Shown here: positions 13,901 through 20,379 of the stretch, piece after piece
How positions within the stretch are numbered: the stretch's first letter is position 1
Layout of the letters: the number at the start of each line of letters is the position of its first letter
NCBI GenBank assembly: GCA_000226015.1
Contig: JH153797.1
Location: 4,976-31,462 of the forward strand
Source of the DNA: Mnemiopsis leidyi
Lineage: Eukaryota; Ctenophora; Tentaculata; Lobata; Bolinopsidae
DNA: 26,487 nt
Reading direction: 5' to 3'
Program-made: the position numbers and the translations under genes
The notes under the pieces: model-generated
The model's database searches: none
The model's input: only the letters and a program-made list of their open reading frames with translations
What the model was told of the DNA's origin: nothing

Positions 13901-14023
13901 TTTAGATCATTTTAATTTCAACATAGGTAAATGCAGTCTATACAATACAATACAATAACATTGTATGAAGTTTGAGAAAATATCTCAGTAAACTGACCTG
14001 TAAATCTGCCGACATCCCAACAT
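150..14023 (-). CDS. ASCC3: ASCC3, activating signal cointegrator 1 complex subunit 3 (complete, 27 coding exons)
   Basis: Brr2-like Ski2-family ATP-dependent 3'-5' helicase. In known animals it is the motor of the ASC-1 complex, which splits collided ribosomes and unwinds DNA for ALKBH3-dependent alkylation repair. Coding exons in transcription order: 14023-13998, 13780-13636, 13405-13292, 13102-12956, 12405-12266, 12139-11947, 11810-11691, 11372-11178, 9953-9829, 9679-9388, 9142-8975, 8863-8629, 8442-8288, 7893-7729, 7612-7491, 7362-7157, 7002-6769, 6625-6495, 6224-5994, 5795-5622, 4683-2161, 1995-1835, 1657-1531, 1369-1276, 1009-833, 604-467, 301-150. All junctions are GT-AG and every phase matches; total 6,690 nt, 2,229 aa. 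Order: N-terminal helical region (about 1-490), helicase cassette 1 (motif I APTGAGKT 522-529, DEVH 634-637, SAT 671-673, QIFGRAGR 871-878), Sec63 unit 1, cassette 2 (GAPTGSGKT 1370-1378, DEIH 1475-1478, STALANA 1512-1518, QMMGRAGR 1707-1714), Sec63 unit 2. Both ATPase sites look intact. The first exon is the least certain. Confidence 0.96.
1173..1271. repeat. 11-bp tandem repeat in an ASCC3 intron
   Basis: Nine 11-bp units, consensus aaacagtagag, in the intron between exons 1369-1276 and 1009-833. It ends 2-3 bases from the donor dinucleotide (1274-1275). On the coding strand the units are pyrimidine-rich (CTCTACTGTTT). Single-base variants occur in units 4, 8 and 9. Confidence 0.95.
1776..1793. 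repeat. (TA)n microsatellite in ASCC3 intron
   Basis: Nine uninterrupted TA dinucleotides in the intron between exons 1995-1835 and 1657-1531, within a wider AT-rich stretch (1761-1795). Confidence 0.9.
2161..4683 (-). CDS. ASCC3: ASCC3 large exon: rest of Sec63-1, entire helicase cassette 2, most of Sec63-2
   Basis: A single 2,523-bp exon (841 codons) runs from the acceptor at 4684/4685 (read as TTTCAG on the minus strand) to the donor at 2160/2159. It encodes residues 1107-1947 without interruption: the end of Sec63 unit 1, Walker [50 protein letters not shown], the [12 protein letters not shown] motif, [13 protein letters not shown] and most of Sec63 unit 2. STALANA instead of SAT in motif III is normal for ASCC3 and Brr2 C-terminal cassettes. 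In human ASCC3 cassette 2 is the main active helicase. The exon is strikingly large beside the 90-290 bp exons around it, suggesting intron loss. The hAT element at 4716 lies 33 bp outside its acceptor side. Confidence 0.97.
4708..4715. repeat. 8-bp target site duplication, left copy
   Basis: gatagcat directly abutting the left terminal repeat; the same 8 bases follow the right terminal repeat. Confidence 0.93.
4716..5429. mobile_element. Non-autonomous hAT-type transposon (MITE), 714 bp
   Basis: A perfect 23-bp terminal inverted repeat, starting CAGAGGCAACATTTAAG on the left (4716-4738) and repeated in reverse complement at 5407-5429. It is flanked by a perfect 8-bp target duplication, gatagcat, at 4708-4715 and 5430-5437. 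An 8-bp duplication and CAG-starting ends are typical of the hAT superfamily. Subterminal zones (4731-4875 and 5285-5410) are full of short TGCGG motifs in both orientations, like transposase-binding repeats of hAT elements. No transposase is encoded; short open frames inside are not conserved-looking. It sits in the ASCC3 intron between exons 5795-5622 and 4683-2161. The identical TIRs and intact duplication suggest a recent insertion. Confidence 0.93.
4999..5246. repeat. Hairpin-bearing minisatellite inside the hAT-type element
   Basis: About seven or eight degenerate units of roughly 31 bp. The best preserved share ggacgaaaacgtcc (5001-5014, 5076-5089, 5107-5120), which folds as a 5-bp stem closed by AAAA, followed by attccgatcagcaa. 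Outer units (near 5139, 5171, 5209 and 5230) have decayed stems such as ggtacgaaaacgtccc. Confidence 0.88.
5430..5437. repeat. 8-bp target site duplication, right copy
   Basis: gatagcat directly abutting the right terminal repeat of the hAT-type element. Confidence 0.93.
5622..9679 (-). CDS. ASCC3: ASCC3 helicase cassette 1 and start of Sec63 unit 1 (coding exons 10-20)
   Basis: Eleven exons separated by ten introns encode the first RecA pair, winged helix and early Sec63 region. Motif I is in exon 9142-8975, TPEKWD in 8863-8629, DEVH split across 8629/8442, SAT in 8442-8288, [11 protein letters not shown] and [12 protein letters not shown] in 7362-7157, and QIFGRAGR in 7002-6769. The Sec63 start is marked by [19 protein letters not shown] in 6224-5994. 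All catalytic motifs keep their invariant residues. The acceptor of exon 7362-7157 sits against a (GA)n run (7367-7382) that supplies its pyrimidine tract on the coding strand. The donor at 7490 (GTAAGT) has a weaker alternative 3 nt away, which could drop one codon. Confidence 0.95.
7367..7382. repeat. (GA)n microsatellite forming a splice-acceptor pyrimidine tract
   Basis: A GA run immediately upstream, in the transcribed sense, of the ASCC3 exon starting at 7362. On the coding strand it is (TC)n followed by CTAG, so it probably acts as the polypyrimidine tract. Confidence 0.85.
9829..14023 (-). CDS. ASCC3: ASCC3 N-terminal region (coding exons 1-9)
   Basis: Nine small exons encode about the first 400 residues, the divergent N-terminal part that in human ASCC3 contacts ASCC2. 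Exon 1 (14023-13998) gives only MLGCRQIY plus two bases. It was chosen because its donor (GTCAGT) has the phase needed by the acceptor at 13780, which follows a strong pyrimidine tract. Two ATGs further upstream (about 14044 and 14034 on the minus strand) are out of frame. Exons 6-8 carry an acidic, Ala/Ser/Thr-rich linker followed by the segment [13 protein letters not shown], close to the ASCC3 motif LFELLGPEGLELI. Exon 9 is a Lys/Glu/Arg-rich helix ending [10 protein letters not shown]; of two donors there, only 9828/9827 (GTCAGT) joins the next exon in frame and matches the family. An alternative start at 13800 without exon 1 is possible. Confidence 0.85.
9954..11177. other. Largest ASCC3 intron (1,224 bp)
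   Basis: An AT-rich intron between exons 11372-11178 and 9953-9829. Apart from the CACGTGTAA-type short repeats at 10613-10680 I see no gene, RNA or transposon ends. Small open frames here look random. Confidence 0.6.
10613..10680. repeat. Short tandem repeat of palindromic tacacacgtgtaa units
   Basis: Four to five close copies of acacgtgtaa (for example acacacgtgtaaat twice, then tacacgtgtaagt) with decaying copies on the right side (acaagtgtaagt). Each unit centres on the palindrome CACGTG, an E-box-like sequence, but the setting is intronic and regulatory function is untested. Confidence 0.7.
12406..12955. other. ASCC3 intron, 550 bp, no gene recognised
   Basis: Between exons 13102-12956 and 12405-12266. 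AT-rich, with several gaaaaaat-type purine runs around 12655-12800, but no terminal repeats, RNA gene or coherent coding frame. Confidence 0.55.
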
Positions 14024-14886
14024 CTTAAAAACGTTTCCCCTGCACTCATGTTACCATAGCTGTTTTTAGTCTAGCAGAATTGCGGTTAGGGCGATTACAA
14101 GATCAAGATTTAGCGAGATCAAAATCATAGTTCCATTAAATTAAGACTGACAATAATCATGTATCCAAGTGTTGAAAGTCTCACATAACACTAGTCCTTG
14201 CCAAAAGTTAAACCATAAATAGGTGCTTTATTAAACAGTGTGATGATAAAAATAAAGTAGGAATAATTTTGACACAGTACAATATCAATATAACAGGTAT
14301 CATATTCAGATAATTTAAGTTATCAAATTTACTCACATATTCATATCATACTAACAAATACAATGACATGAAATTTTTACATTACTTATTAAGAGACAAT
14401 TTATTAATTTGATGGAATTAATAGTCACAAGGATTATGAAAGTTCTTAAGCCTTATCAGAGTTTTAAAAAGTTGCCGATCTCAATGTCAACTTAAAAATG
14501 TACGGTTTTGACCATTCCCGAGATTAGTGACTTGAGTCTTAAATCTTAATGCAGTCTGGGATAACACAAAAAATTCCACTGACTTGTACTGGTATCATAC
14601 ATATCATAGCAATAGATTTTAACATTTGATACAGAATATTATAATGTAAAATAATAAACCTCAATTTATTGATGAAATGAATTTTCAATTGAACATTGGG
14701 CCTGAAAATCTTAAGCTCACAAAGATTTATACTTAGCTCAATAAAGATTCACTCACTACAGAAAACACCAAAATGGAACCTGAACCAAGTCAACATTTTA
14801 AAGTATAAATCGAGCTGAGACAGGTCACCTCCCAAATATAGATCTGTTGAAGGAGCTTAAGAACAAGTTTGACTGAAATGAGAAAC
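14024..14886. other. ASCC3 promoter/leader and CDK2AP 3' flank
   Basis: An AT-rich spacer between two same-strand genes. Minus-strand AATAAA signals occur at 14665-14670, about 14399-14404 and 14227-14232. Any could end the CDK2AP transcript; the first lies 217 bp past its stop and is the most economical. No TATA box stands out for ASCC3. No other gene is visible. Confidence 0.55.
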
Positions 14887-15297
14887 TCAATTATTTGACA
14901 AGGCAATACGCTCTGCCTCGACCCTACAGTCTCTAGCTAAGGTGCGAGCCAAAGCAATACCTTTCTTTAATCTTTCTGCAGCCATTCTGTTCCCAGCATA
15001 TGTGGGTTTTATGTCCTTGGTTAGCTCCTCGATAACAGCTAGAAGCTCTGCATACCTTTGTTCTGATACACCACCTCTTGACTTGACAGAGTTTGATTTG
15101 GCAGCCTGCTGCTGGGCTGCCTGCGCAGCAGCAACTCCTTGCTGCAGAATTTGTTGGTTGGCTAGAAGAATGTTGGATGTGAGGTTAGCAGTGTTTGCTC
15201 CAGCACTGGCAAGTAAGGACTTGAGTTTCTCGAGGTCGGCAACATTTGCTTTAGCAATGTTCTGAATAACTGGGGTGGATGTACTGCTTTCAGCCAT
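14887..15297 (-). CDS. CDK2AP1: CDK2-associated protein 1/2 (DOC-1) homologue
   Basis: A 136-aa protein in a single coding exon. The C-terminal domain (about 81-131) matches the CDK2AP family: [16 protein letters not shown], then [27 protein letters not shown] and EAERIAL. Vertebrate CDK2AP1 has the near-identical YAELLAIIEELGKEI and IRPTYAGSKSAMERLKRGI, and the cysteine before the last helix (here Cys124) is the one reported to make the dimer disulfide. In other animals CDK2AP1/2 are small subunits of the NuRD deacetylase-remodelling complex and bind CDK2. The N-terminal half differs: a predicted helix (20-31) and an Ala/Gln-rich stretch (47-67) replace the vertebrate head. The ATG at 15295-15297 was chosen because a likely 3' splice site (TTGTAG) ends 2 nt before it. 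The frame is open further upstream but without an ATG. Confidence 0.93.
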   Translation of the reverse strand: MAESSTSTPVIQNIAKANVADLEKLKSLLASAGANTANLTSNILLANQQILQQGVAAAQAAQQQAAKSNSVKSRGGVSEQRYAELLAVIEELTKDIKPTYAGNRMAAERLKKGIALARTLARDCRVEAERIALSNN

Positions 15298-16164
15298 GCC
15301 TACAATGTAAGGTATTATTTGAGAACTAAACAGTTTGGCATTGTAAATCATGAAGGGAGTAAGACAACCCAATTTTATGCAGTTGATGCTGAGTATTCAA
15401 GTCAATTCAGTCAGAGAGAAGAATCAAATGGTTGTGAAATATTGGCAGTCACCTGACATCTTATTTAAAAATTTTTATGGTAAAATGGGCATAAAACCAT
15501 TTCATTAAGGTCAAGAAAATGTCAACGTTCATAGCCATGGTCAGGATTTTGTTGACAATCAAACTGGGGCCAAATGTGATACTGTTTAATCAAGGTCAGA
15601 GCCTACTGCCTAACAATCCAGACCCATTCCACTAGATTTAAGTGATGTAATTGTGTAATATAAATGCTTTGTTGATCATTTAACTGCTATCAAATATTTA
15701 AGGTTAGTGTACACTGTACAGCACACTTAGGTGTCAAATATATATCTAAAAATTACTGAAAGCTATGCTTTATAATTGTTCTGCCAAATAAGTTCTACAA
15801 TCACCTAAAGTCTCCTTGCTGGGCCAGCAAGGAGACTTGGTTACAAGCATGGAGTCTAAATTACAAGTAAAGTAACATCTTAAAATAGTTTTTATTGTTA
15901 TTATCAATTGTATGGGGTCTACTTCAATGATACAACAATTATAAACATTTTTATAAAAAGTTAAGGGAAATATATTCAGGATATAAAATTTCTTGTCTAT
16001 AAAAGTCTTGTGTGCTTTCATCGAGCATTACAACTTTAGCAACAAAGTGATGGCATCATTTATGTCATCCAAAATAATATTTACCAACATCAAGTTTTCA
16101 GACTTCAGCAAATGTTAAAACAGGTAAAGTTTGCATTGGAATTAACCAAACATGGAAATGAAAT
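15298..16164. other. Spacer upstream of CDK2AP and downstream of the TTC9-like gene
   Basis: Contains the 31-bp perfect hairpin (15808-15838) and a block at 15758-15787 that also occurs upstream of the TTC9-like gene. Otherwise AT-rich without recognisable genes. The promoter or 5' leader of CDK2AP must lie here. Confidence 0.55.
15808..15838. repeat. Perfect 15-bp inverted repeat (cruciform/hairpin)
   Basis: aagtctccttgctgg and its exact reverse complement separated by a single g. The one-base loop is too short for a pre-miRNA-type hairpin; flanking bases do not extend the pairing. Confidence 0.9.
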
Positions 16165-16722
16165 TCAACCTTTGAACATGTTTTTATACAATTCTTTTTG
16201 CTTCTGTGTCTGCTTTTTGGTTTTAATCTGGAGACTTTTGAAGGCCTGGCGGTATAAACTACTATTGGGGTTTATGGATAACAATTTATTTACTACAATA
16301 TTTGCCTCGTCTATCAGTCCCAGATTCGTAGCACAGGTAAGATATCTATACAATGACTTTTCATCACTGTCATTCACATCTAGAGCTTTTTTGCTGTACT
16401 CCAAACCTTTACTCCAATTTTCCTCCGTTATAAATATCATTGCTAGATTCTTATTGCAGTCAGCTTCTAAAGCTTCCACTTTATTTTTGAAATCAACTGA
16501 TGCATTGTACTTCAAACCATCATTTACTGAGTCGTTGAAAAAAGACATTGAACGACCAACTGTGTCTCGTGATGAAATTGCTCGAGTTTGCAATAATGCA
16601 CAATGGTAATTTTTCTTGGCTTTATTGAACTCCTTACATTTAAATAACTGATTACCGGACAGCTTGTAATTCAAAGCTTGATCATAAAGAACTTCAACCG
16701 TCTGATATTTTGACTTGGACAT
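16165..16722 (-). CDS. TTC9: TTC9-family tetratricopeptide repeat protein
   Basis: A 185-aa protein in one coding exon. The N-terminal TPR motif reads LSGNQLFKCKEFNKAKKNY then HCALLQTR, similar to the TTC9 arrangement of a first TPR followed by a YHRALLQ-like signature and an insert. After a Ser/Asn-rich insert (about 52-75) come two further TPR-like helix pairs: CNKNLAMIF...WSKGLEYSKKAL (about 88-115) and EKSLYRYLTCATNLG...NSSLYRQAF (about 118-160). The C-terminus is basic. TTC9 proteins are small cytosolic scaffolds; TTC9A binds actin and microtubule-associated partners in vertebrates, but function here is unknown. The start at 16720-16722 follows a likely 3' splice site (TTTTAG) 2 nt away. 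The frame stays open for 132 more codons into the SINE upstream, with an ATG at 17116-17118, so a longer N-terminus cannot be excluded. It could belong to another small TPR family. Confidence 0.8.
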   Translation of the reverse strand: MSKSKYQTVEVLYDQALNYKLSGNQLFKCKEFNKAKKNYHCALLQTRAISSRDTVGRSMSFFNDSVNDGLKYNASVDFKNKVEALEADCNKNLAMIFITEENWSKGLEYSKKALDVNDSDEKSLYRYLTCATNLGLIDEANIVVNKLLSINPNSSLYRQAFKSLQIKTKKQTQKQKELYKNMFKG

Positions 16723-16826
16723 ACCTAAAATGCAACAAAGTTTAACTTCATGTAACAAATGCTTGTGTGCGTAGTAATTGCTTGTAATGAAATCAGTTAA
16801 CAAGCCATGGAACTGTCGTTGTGTAC

Positions 16827-17092
16827 AAAAAAAGAATGCAAATTTAGGTTGCTCCCTTGGACGGGATAGCCTGAGGTGCTCATCTCCTTTTCTGTAACCC
16901 TGAGCCACTCCGTACCACGACCGGGGCACTAAACTAGCTGTAGGGGGGTTAATCTTACGAGTCAGGGAGTGTGCAATTCCAGCCGAAGCTTTACTAGAAG
17001 CAGTCTGATGACTGGCCGACTTGCCACAGCAGGGGATCGAACCCCAGTCTGCCGCATGGGAGGCGCAAATGAAACCACTACACCGACCAGCC
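16827..17092 (-). mobile_element. tRNA-Gly-derived SINE
   Basis: The minus strand begins with a tRNA-like head (17092-17014): an A-box-like GGTGTAGTGG, an anticodon-arm relic CGCCTCCCATGCG with CCC, and a perfect B box GGTTCGATCCC at 17033-17043. The order and sequence are close to tRNA-Gly(CCC). A roughly 185-bp body unrelated to tRNA follows, ending in T7 (16827-16833), which would terminate Pol III. The acceptor stem cannot pair, so this is not a working tRNA gene. I do not recognise the body family and find no clear target duplication. It lies just upstream of the TTC9-like CDS, same strand. Confidence 0.8.
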
Positions 17093-17118
17093 GACAATGT
17101 GTCAACAATACACTTCAT

Positions 17119-18279
17119 TTTATTCTCGTTGGCTCAATGTCATGTTGAATGGGCGGGCTTCTTCTGGGCTACACCCAGTAGCACATTGATGTCATCGAAA
17201 CATCCATACTACCGAAAGCTATACTGTATAATTGTGCTGCCAACTTTGTGGTGTGATTGCTTAGATAACTTAAATATGGAGTCTTATTATACTTCCAACA
17301 CTACAATATCACAAATAATTCGAGGAGATGGATCCGAAGTGAAGATCCTGATGACGAAAAGGGTTTTTCACTTCAGCCCTCTAAACTAATGGATAACTTG
17401 GTATGTTATACAACTGGCTTGATCTTTCAAGAAACCACTTGTATCAAATTATCAATTTGAACTGGTATAGAAACAATTGCCGGGCTTCCGAGTTTTGCAA
17501 GGAACAGCACTTTAAGTCCCGAAAGTCTTATGCAGAGCCTCGAAAGATAGGATGGGTACCAGGTGGCCAAGGTGTAATTTGACAATATTTATATCATTTG
17601 ACTCTGTTGCTAAACTGCTACAGAATTACCTAACTAACCTTATTACATAACTAACCTTGTGTGCTCAACTTTTCAATTTTAATTTGGGGTCGCTCACATA
17701 TGACGTCATCAGGGGGTTTTTAAATGATGACGAGGGGGAGGGGTTTTGGCACATGATGATATCATCAGACATTTCAAGGATTTATAAGATTTTTTGAAAT
17801 AGTTAATTTCTTTTGAAAAATCAGAATTTTACAAGATCTGAAGGGAACTTTCAAGTTAAAACTCTGATTTAGAAATTTGGTGCTTTCACTCACTGAGTTT
17901 CAAAAATGACTTCAAATTAAAAAACCAAAAATCAAAGATTTTAACATAAATAAATAAATAAGTAATAAATAATTGACAATGATGCCAGCATCATTACATT
18001 CAAACTCTAAAATATCTTAAAGACTTTAAGTTAAGTAATCATTACGTTAATTCTTTTAAAACATCCAAGCTTACTGAATTTTATAGATGTTAATAAATTT
18101 CTTTTTAGCAACGAAAGGATTATCTCTATGCTCTAAGAAAAGTGTTATGCTTTATCTTGTTCTCCAAGTAACTTCCAGTATCAATACGATTCAAAACTTT
18201 CTCCAAAATATACAAATATTAAATTACTTACAAAACATTTGAAAATGATGTAGTCTTTACCTCAATATAATATTTGATA
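17119..18279. other. Intergenic region upstream of the TTC9-like gene
   Basis: Holds the block 17214-17243 shared with the CDK2AP upstream region (likely promoter/leader or dispersed repeat), the left copy of an inverted repeat containing a TGACGTCA palindrome (17686-17711), and G-rich runs near 17710-17745. The remainder is AT-rich with no recognised gene. Confidence 0.5.
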
Positions 18280-18480
18280 TTACCGGGCGATGCGCGGCTC
18301 TCTCTACGTTTCCCTCAAAGCTACAATTAGCCTAAGGTCGCCAGGCAACTTTAATAGCGTTAAATTACATGAAGTAGGGGGGTTTCGACTGAGATGATAT
18401 CATTATGCATTATGGTAATTAACGTCTGCAGTCTGACATGGACATTTGTAATGAAATGAAGTCATCAATTAATAAATGAC

Positions 18481-18524
18481 ATTATGGCAGAGAGGGAATT
18501 AATTATTATGGCAGAGAGGGAATT
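18481..18524. repeat. Short tandem duplication, 20-bp unit
   Basis: attatggcagagagggaatt at 18481-18500 and again at 18505-18524, separated by 4 bases. Confidence 0.9.
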
Positions 18525-18661
18525 GACGAGATTATATCCGTCTACCGTTCTAACGAAACAAAGGGGGAAGGGTTTTCGCGGTGATACCCGACTCATGCAG
18601 CTAAAGCTGAACGAGCTCGTTTCGTTAGAACGTTAGACTGTAGACGGATATCATCTCGTCA
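18524..18661. repeat. Long internal stem-loop
   Basis: The left arm 18524-18559 (tgacgagattatatccgtct... ending cgttctaacgaaac) pairs with 18619-18661 (gtttcgttagaacg ... gacggatatcatctcgtca). The right arm has a 7-base insertion. The loop is about 59 nt. Confidence 0.85.
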
Positions 18662-18720
18662 AGGGGAAGGGGTAAAATTTCACCTAATCACATAATCAGT
18701 TGTCAGACGTTGTCTGACCT

Positions 18721-18739
18721 GCTGCCGCGAAGCGGCAGC
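18721..18739. repeat. GC-rich 8-bp hairpin
   Basis: gctgccgc, loop gaa, gcggcagc: a perfect 8-bp stem inside the palindrome-rich element. Confidence 0.85.
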
Positions 18740-19356
18740 CCCCCGCAACGCAAATAATCAGGTGCTTACGCACGCTACGCGCGCGGCCCGGGTGCCATGC
18801 TACGCAGCTAAATTTTCAATTTCCAGTCACCTCTGGTGACGCGTGCGATGTGCGTTGTAGGCTTACAACCTACCGTCATCGCTTCGCGCGCGTCACACCT
18901 GCTCCTCGTGGACGCGCATCGCCCGTTAAGATGTGCGCAAAAGCAAAAGGGCTGATCTGGTTCGCTAAACACGTATGACTGATGACGTATATCCCTGTGC
19001 GAGCTTAGCGCGAAATTAGGACCGACGCGCGAAGCGCGACGCAAATAGCTCACACCTTTGTGCGTCCCGATACACGATAGGGCGCGCGCAGCACGAGCCA
19101 CAGGGCTATGTTGGCTTACAGCTTAGCAAGGCTTTGGTTAGAGCAAGGGTAAAACTACCAAAAATTTGCTGACGTCATATGTGAACGACCCCTTTTCGTC
19201 CAAGGCCTTTTGTTCTGTGATCGTACGGACACGGAATTTGAAATTCTCAAATAGTTGCCTGGGGACCTCAGTTCGATCGGACATCAGACGTAGAGAGAGC
19301 CGCGCAGCCCCCGGTAAGACAAAGTCAGACAACTACAATGTATATATCAATATGCG

Positions 19357-19643
19357 TTTGGCTGATACATTTAACATACAATCATATTTCTATCAGAATG
19401 ATTGTACGGCAGCGCACAACCTCCTGTCATTTGAGGGTCCGGTCGGATAAAGTCAGACAATCAGAATGACTATGAGTGATACTGAATCTGATTCAGATTG
19501 CTCATGCTGACGCCTGACAAGTTTGTGCACTTGTTCGTTGTAGCACTACACACTAGCAGTAGCATGAGCAATCTGAATCAGTGTCACTCATTCTGAAATT
19601 CATAAAGTAATAGTATTGTATGTTAATGTATGTATCAGCCAAA
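19357..19643. repeat. Foldback (large imperfect palindrome)
   Basis: Outer arms: 19357-19400 (tttggctgatacat...taacatacaat) against 19590-19643. Inner arms: 19462-19508 (cagaatgactatgagtgata... ending gattgctcatgct) against 19561-19595. The loop between inner arms is about 52 nt. The left arm carries two 6-base insertions and about 60 bp absent from the right. It begins shortly after the 18280-19317 element. Confidence 0.8.
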
Positions 19644-19663
19644 AGTCATCATTACCAATTATC

Positions 19664-19745
19664 ATTACTTTCACCTAACCAGGTGCTTACGCCACGCGCG
19701 GCAAAAGGGCTCTGGTTAGACTTAGAGTAAATCATTACTTGACAA
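19664..19745. repeat. Fragment related to the interior of the 18280-19317 element
   Basis: caggtgcttacgccacgcgcggc at 19680-19702 resembles caggtgcttacgcacgctacgcgcgcggc at 18760-18787. The following aaaagggct...ctggttag resembles pieces near 18951 and 19131. It looks like an internally deleted relative, bounded by ctaaccag / ctggttag. Confidence 0.6.
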
Positions 19746-20379
19746 TTATCCCAATAGAATAATCGTTTATTATATTTGTTATTTATGATGTATCAAAATA
19801 AGAAACAGTTATTTTAACCCGTTCTATTCGGTAGAAAACTTAAACAACAATGCAAATAATTCCAGTTTGAAAATAGGTTGCGACGTGAGGATAAAAATAA
19901 CGACAATTAAAAATGGTACAAGACTTACCAACTCCAAGGCATATTTGATCAATTGCTAAATATCAATATGAAAGTTGTTGCCTTGCCACACAATCGACAA
20001 AGACTTGATCAGCGTTCGCCCCGAATATCATACAGATACAAATATTAAATATTATTACTCCGTTTTGGAACTTCACTTCGATAGTATAAAGTAAGCCACA
20101 CCAAATTTAAGCTTGTACTTCCACTTGCAAATAGCAACAATTAGGAAACATCAATTTAAAATCTGAAACATCTGAAAGCATACAAACCATCAAGGAACCC
20201 AGCAATGCAGCTTATTTGACTTGACTAATATTGACTAATCAAATTTCAAGTTATATAATTATAAAAATCATAAGCTCGCCCGTATTTGTAATATTCAAAT
20301 AAATTCATTTCATTTTTGATGCCCAAACTCAAAGACATAATCTGAGAGCGAGATAGCTGAACTGATTTGAAACCGATTC
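19746..20379. other. 3' flank of the BRWD-family gene
   Basis: AT-rich sequence downstream of the BRWD stop. I see no gene and no perfect minus-strand AATAAA close to the stop, so the cleavage site is unassigned. Confidence 0.5.

Larger units (their letters stand above)
17686..19192. repeat. Inverted repeat pair with CRE-like palindrome
   Basis: Positions 17686-17711 (ggggtcgctcacatatgacg...) and 19167-19192 are reverse complements with 2 mismatches in 26. The pair straddles the left end of the 18280-19317 element, so the two inverted-repeat sets interleave instead of nesting. Confidence 0.75.
18280..19317. mobile_element. Candidate non-autonomous DNA element with long imperfect terminal inverted repeats (1,038 bp)
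   Basis: The left end (18280-18353) starts ttaccgggcgatgcgcggc. The right end, reverse-complemented (19317 back to about 19249), starts ttaccgggggctgcgcggc. Both continue ctctctctacgt, diverge, then match again at aggtcgccaggcaact against aggtccccaggcaact. The interior is GC-rich relative to its flanks and full of palindromes (18524-18661 stem, gctgccgcgaagcggcagc at 18721-18739). No transposase is visible. I see no convincing target duplication, so the superfamily is undetermined and the element may be old or composite. Confidence 0.65.

Noticed and set aside
15808..15838. MicroRNA precursor
   Set aside because: The 15-bp stem with a one-base loop cannot form a normal pre-miRNA.
17014..17092. 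Functional tRNA-Gly gene
   Set aside because: The B box and anticodon-arm relic are clear but the acceptor stem cannot pair, and the sequence continues into a body ending in T7, as in a tRNA-derived SINE.
16165..17118. 317-aa start of the TTC9-like protein at 17118 as the main call
   Set aside because: The first 132 codons are SINE and flanking sequence; a splice acceptor abuts the ATG at 16722 where TPR homology begins. Kept only as a finding.
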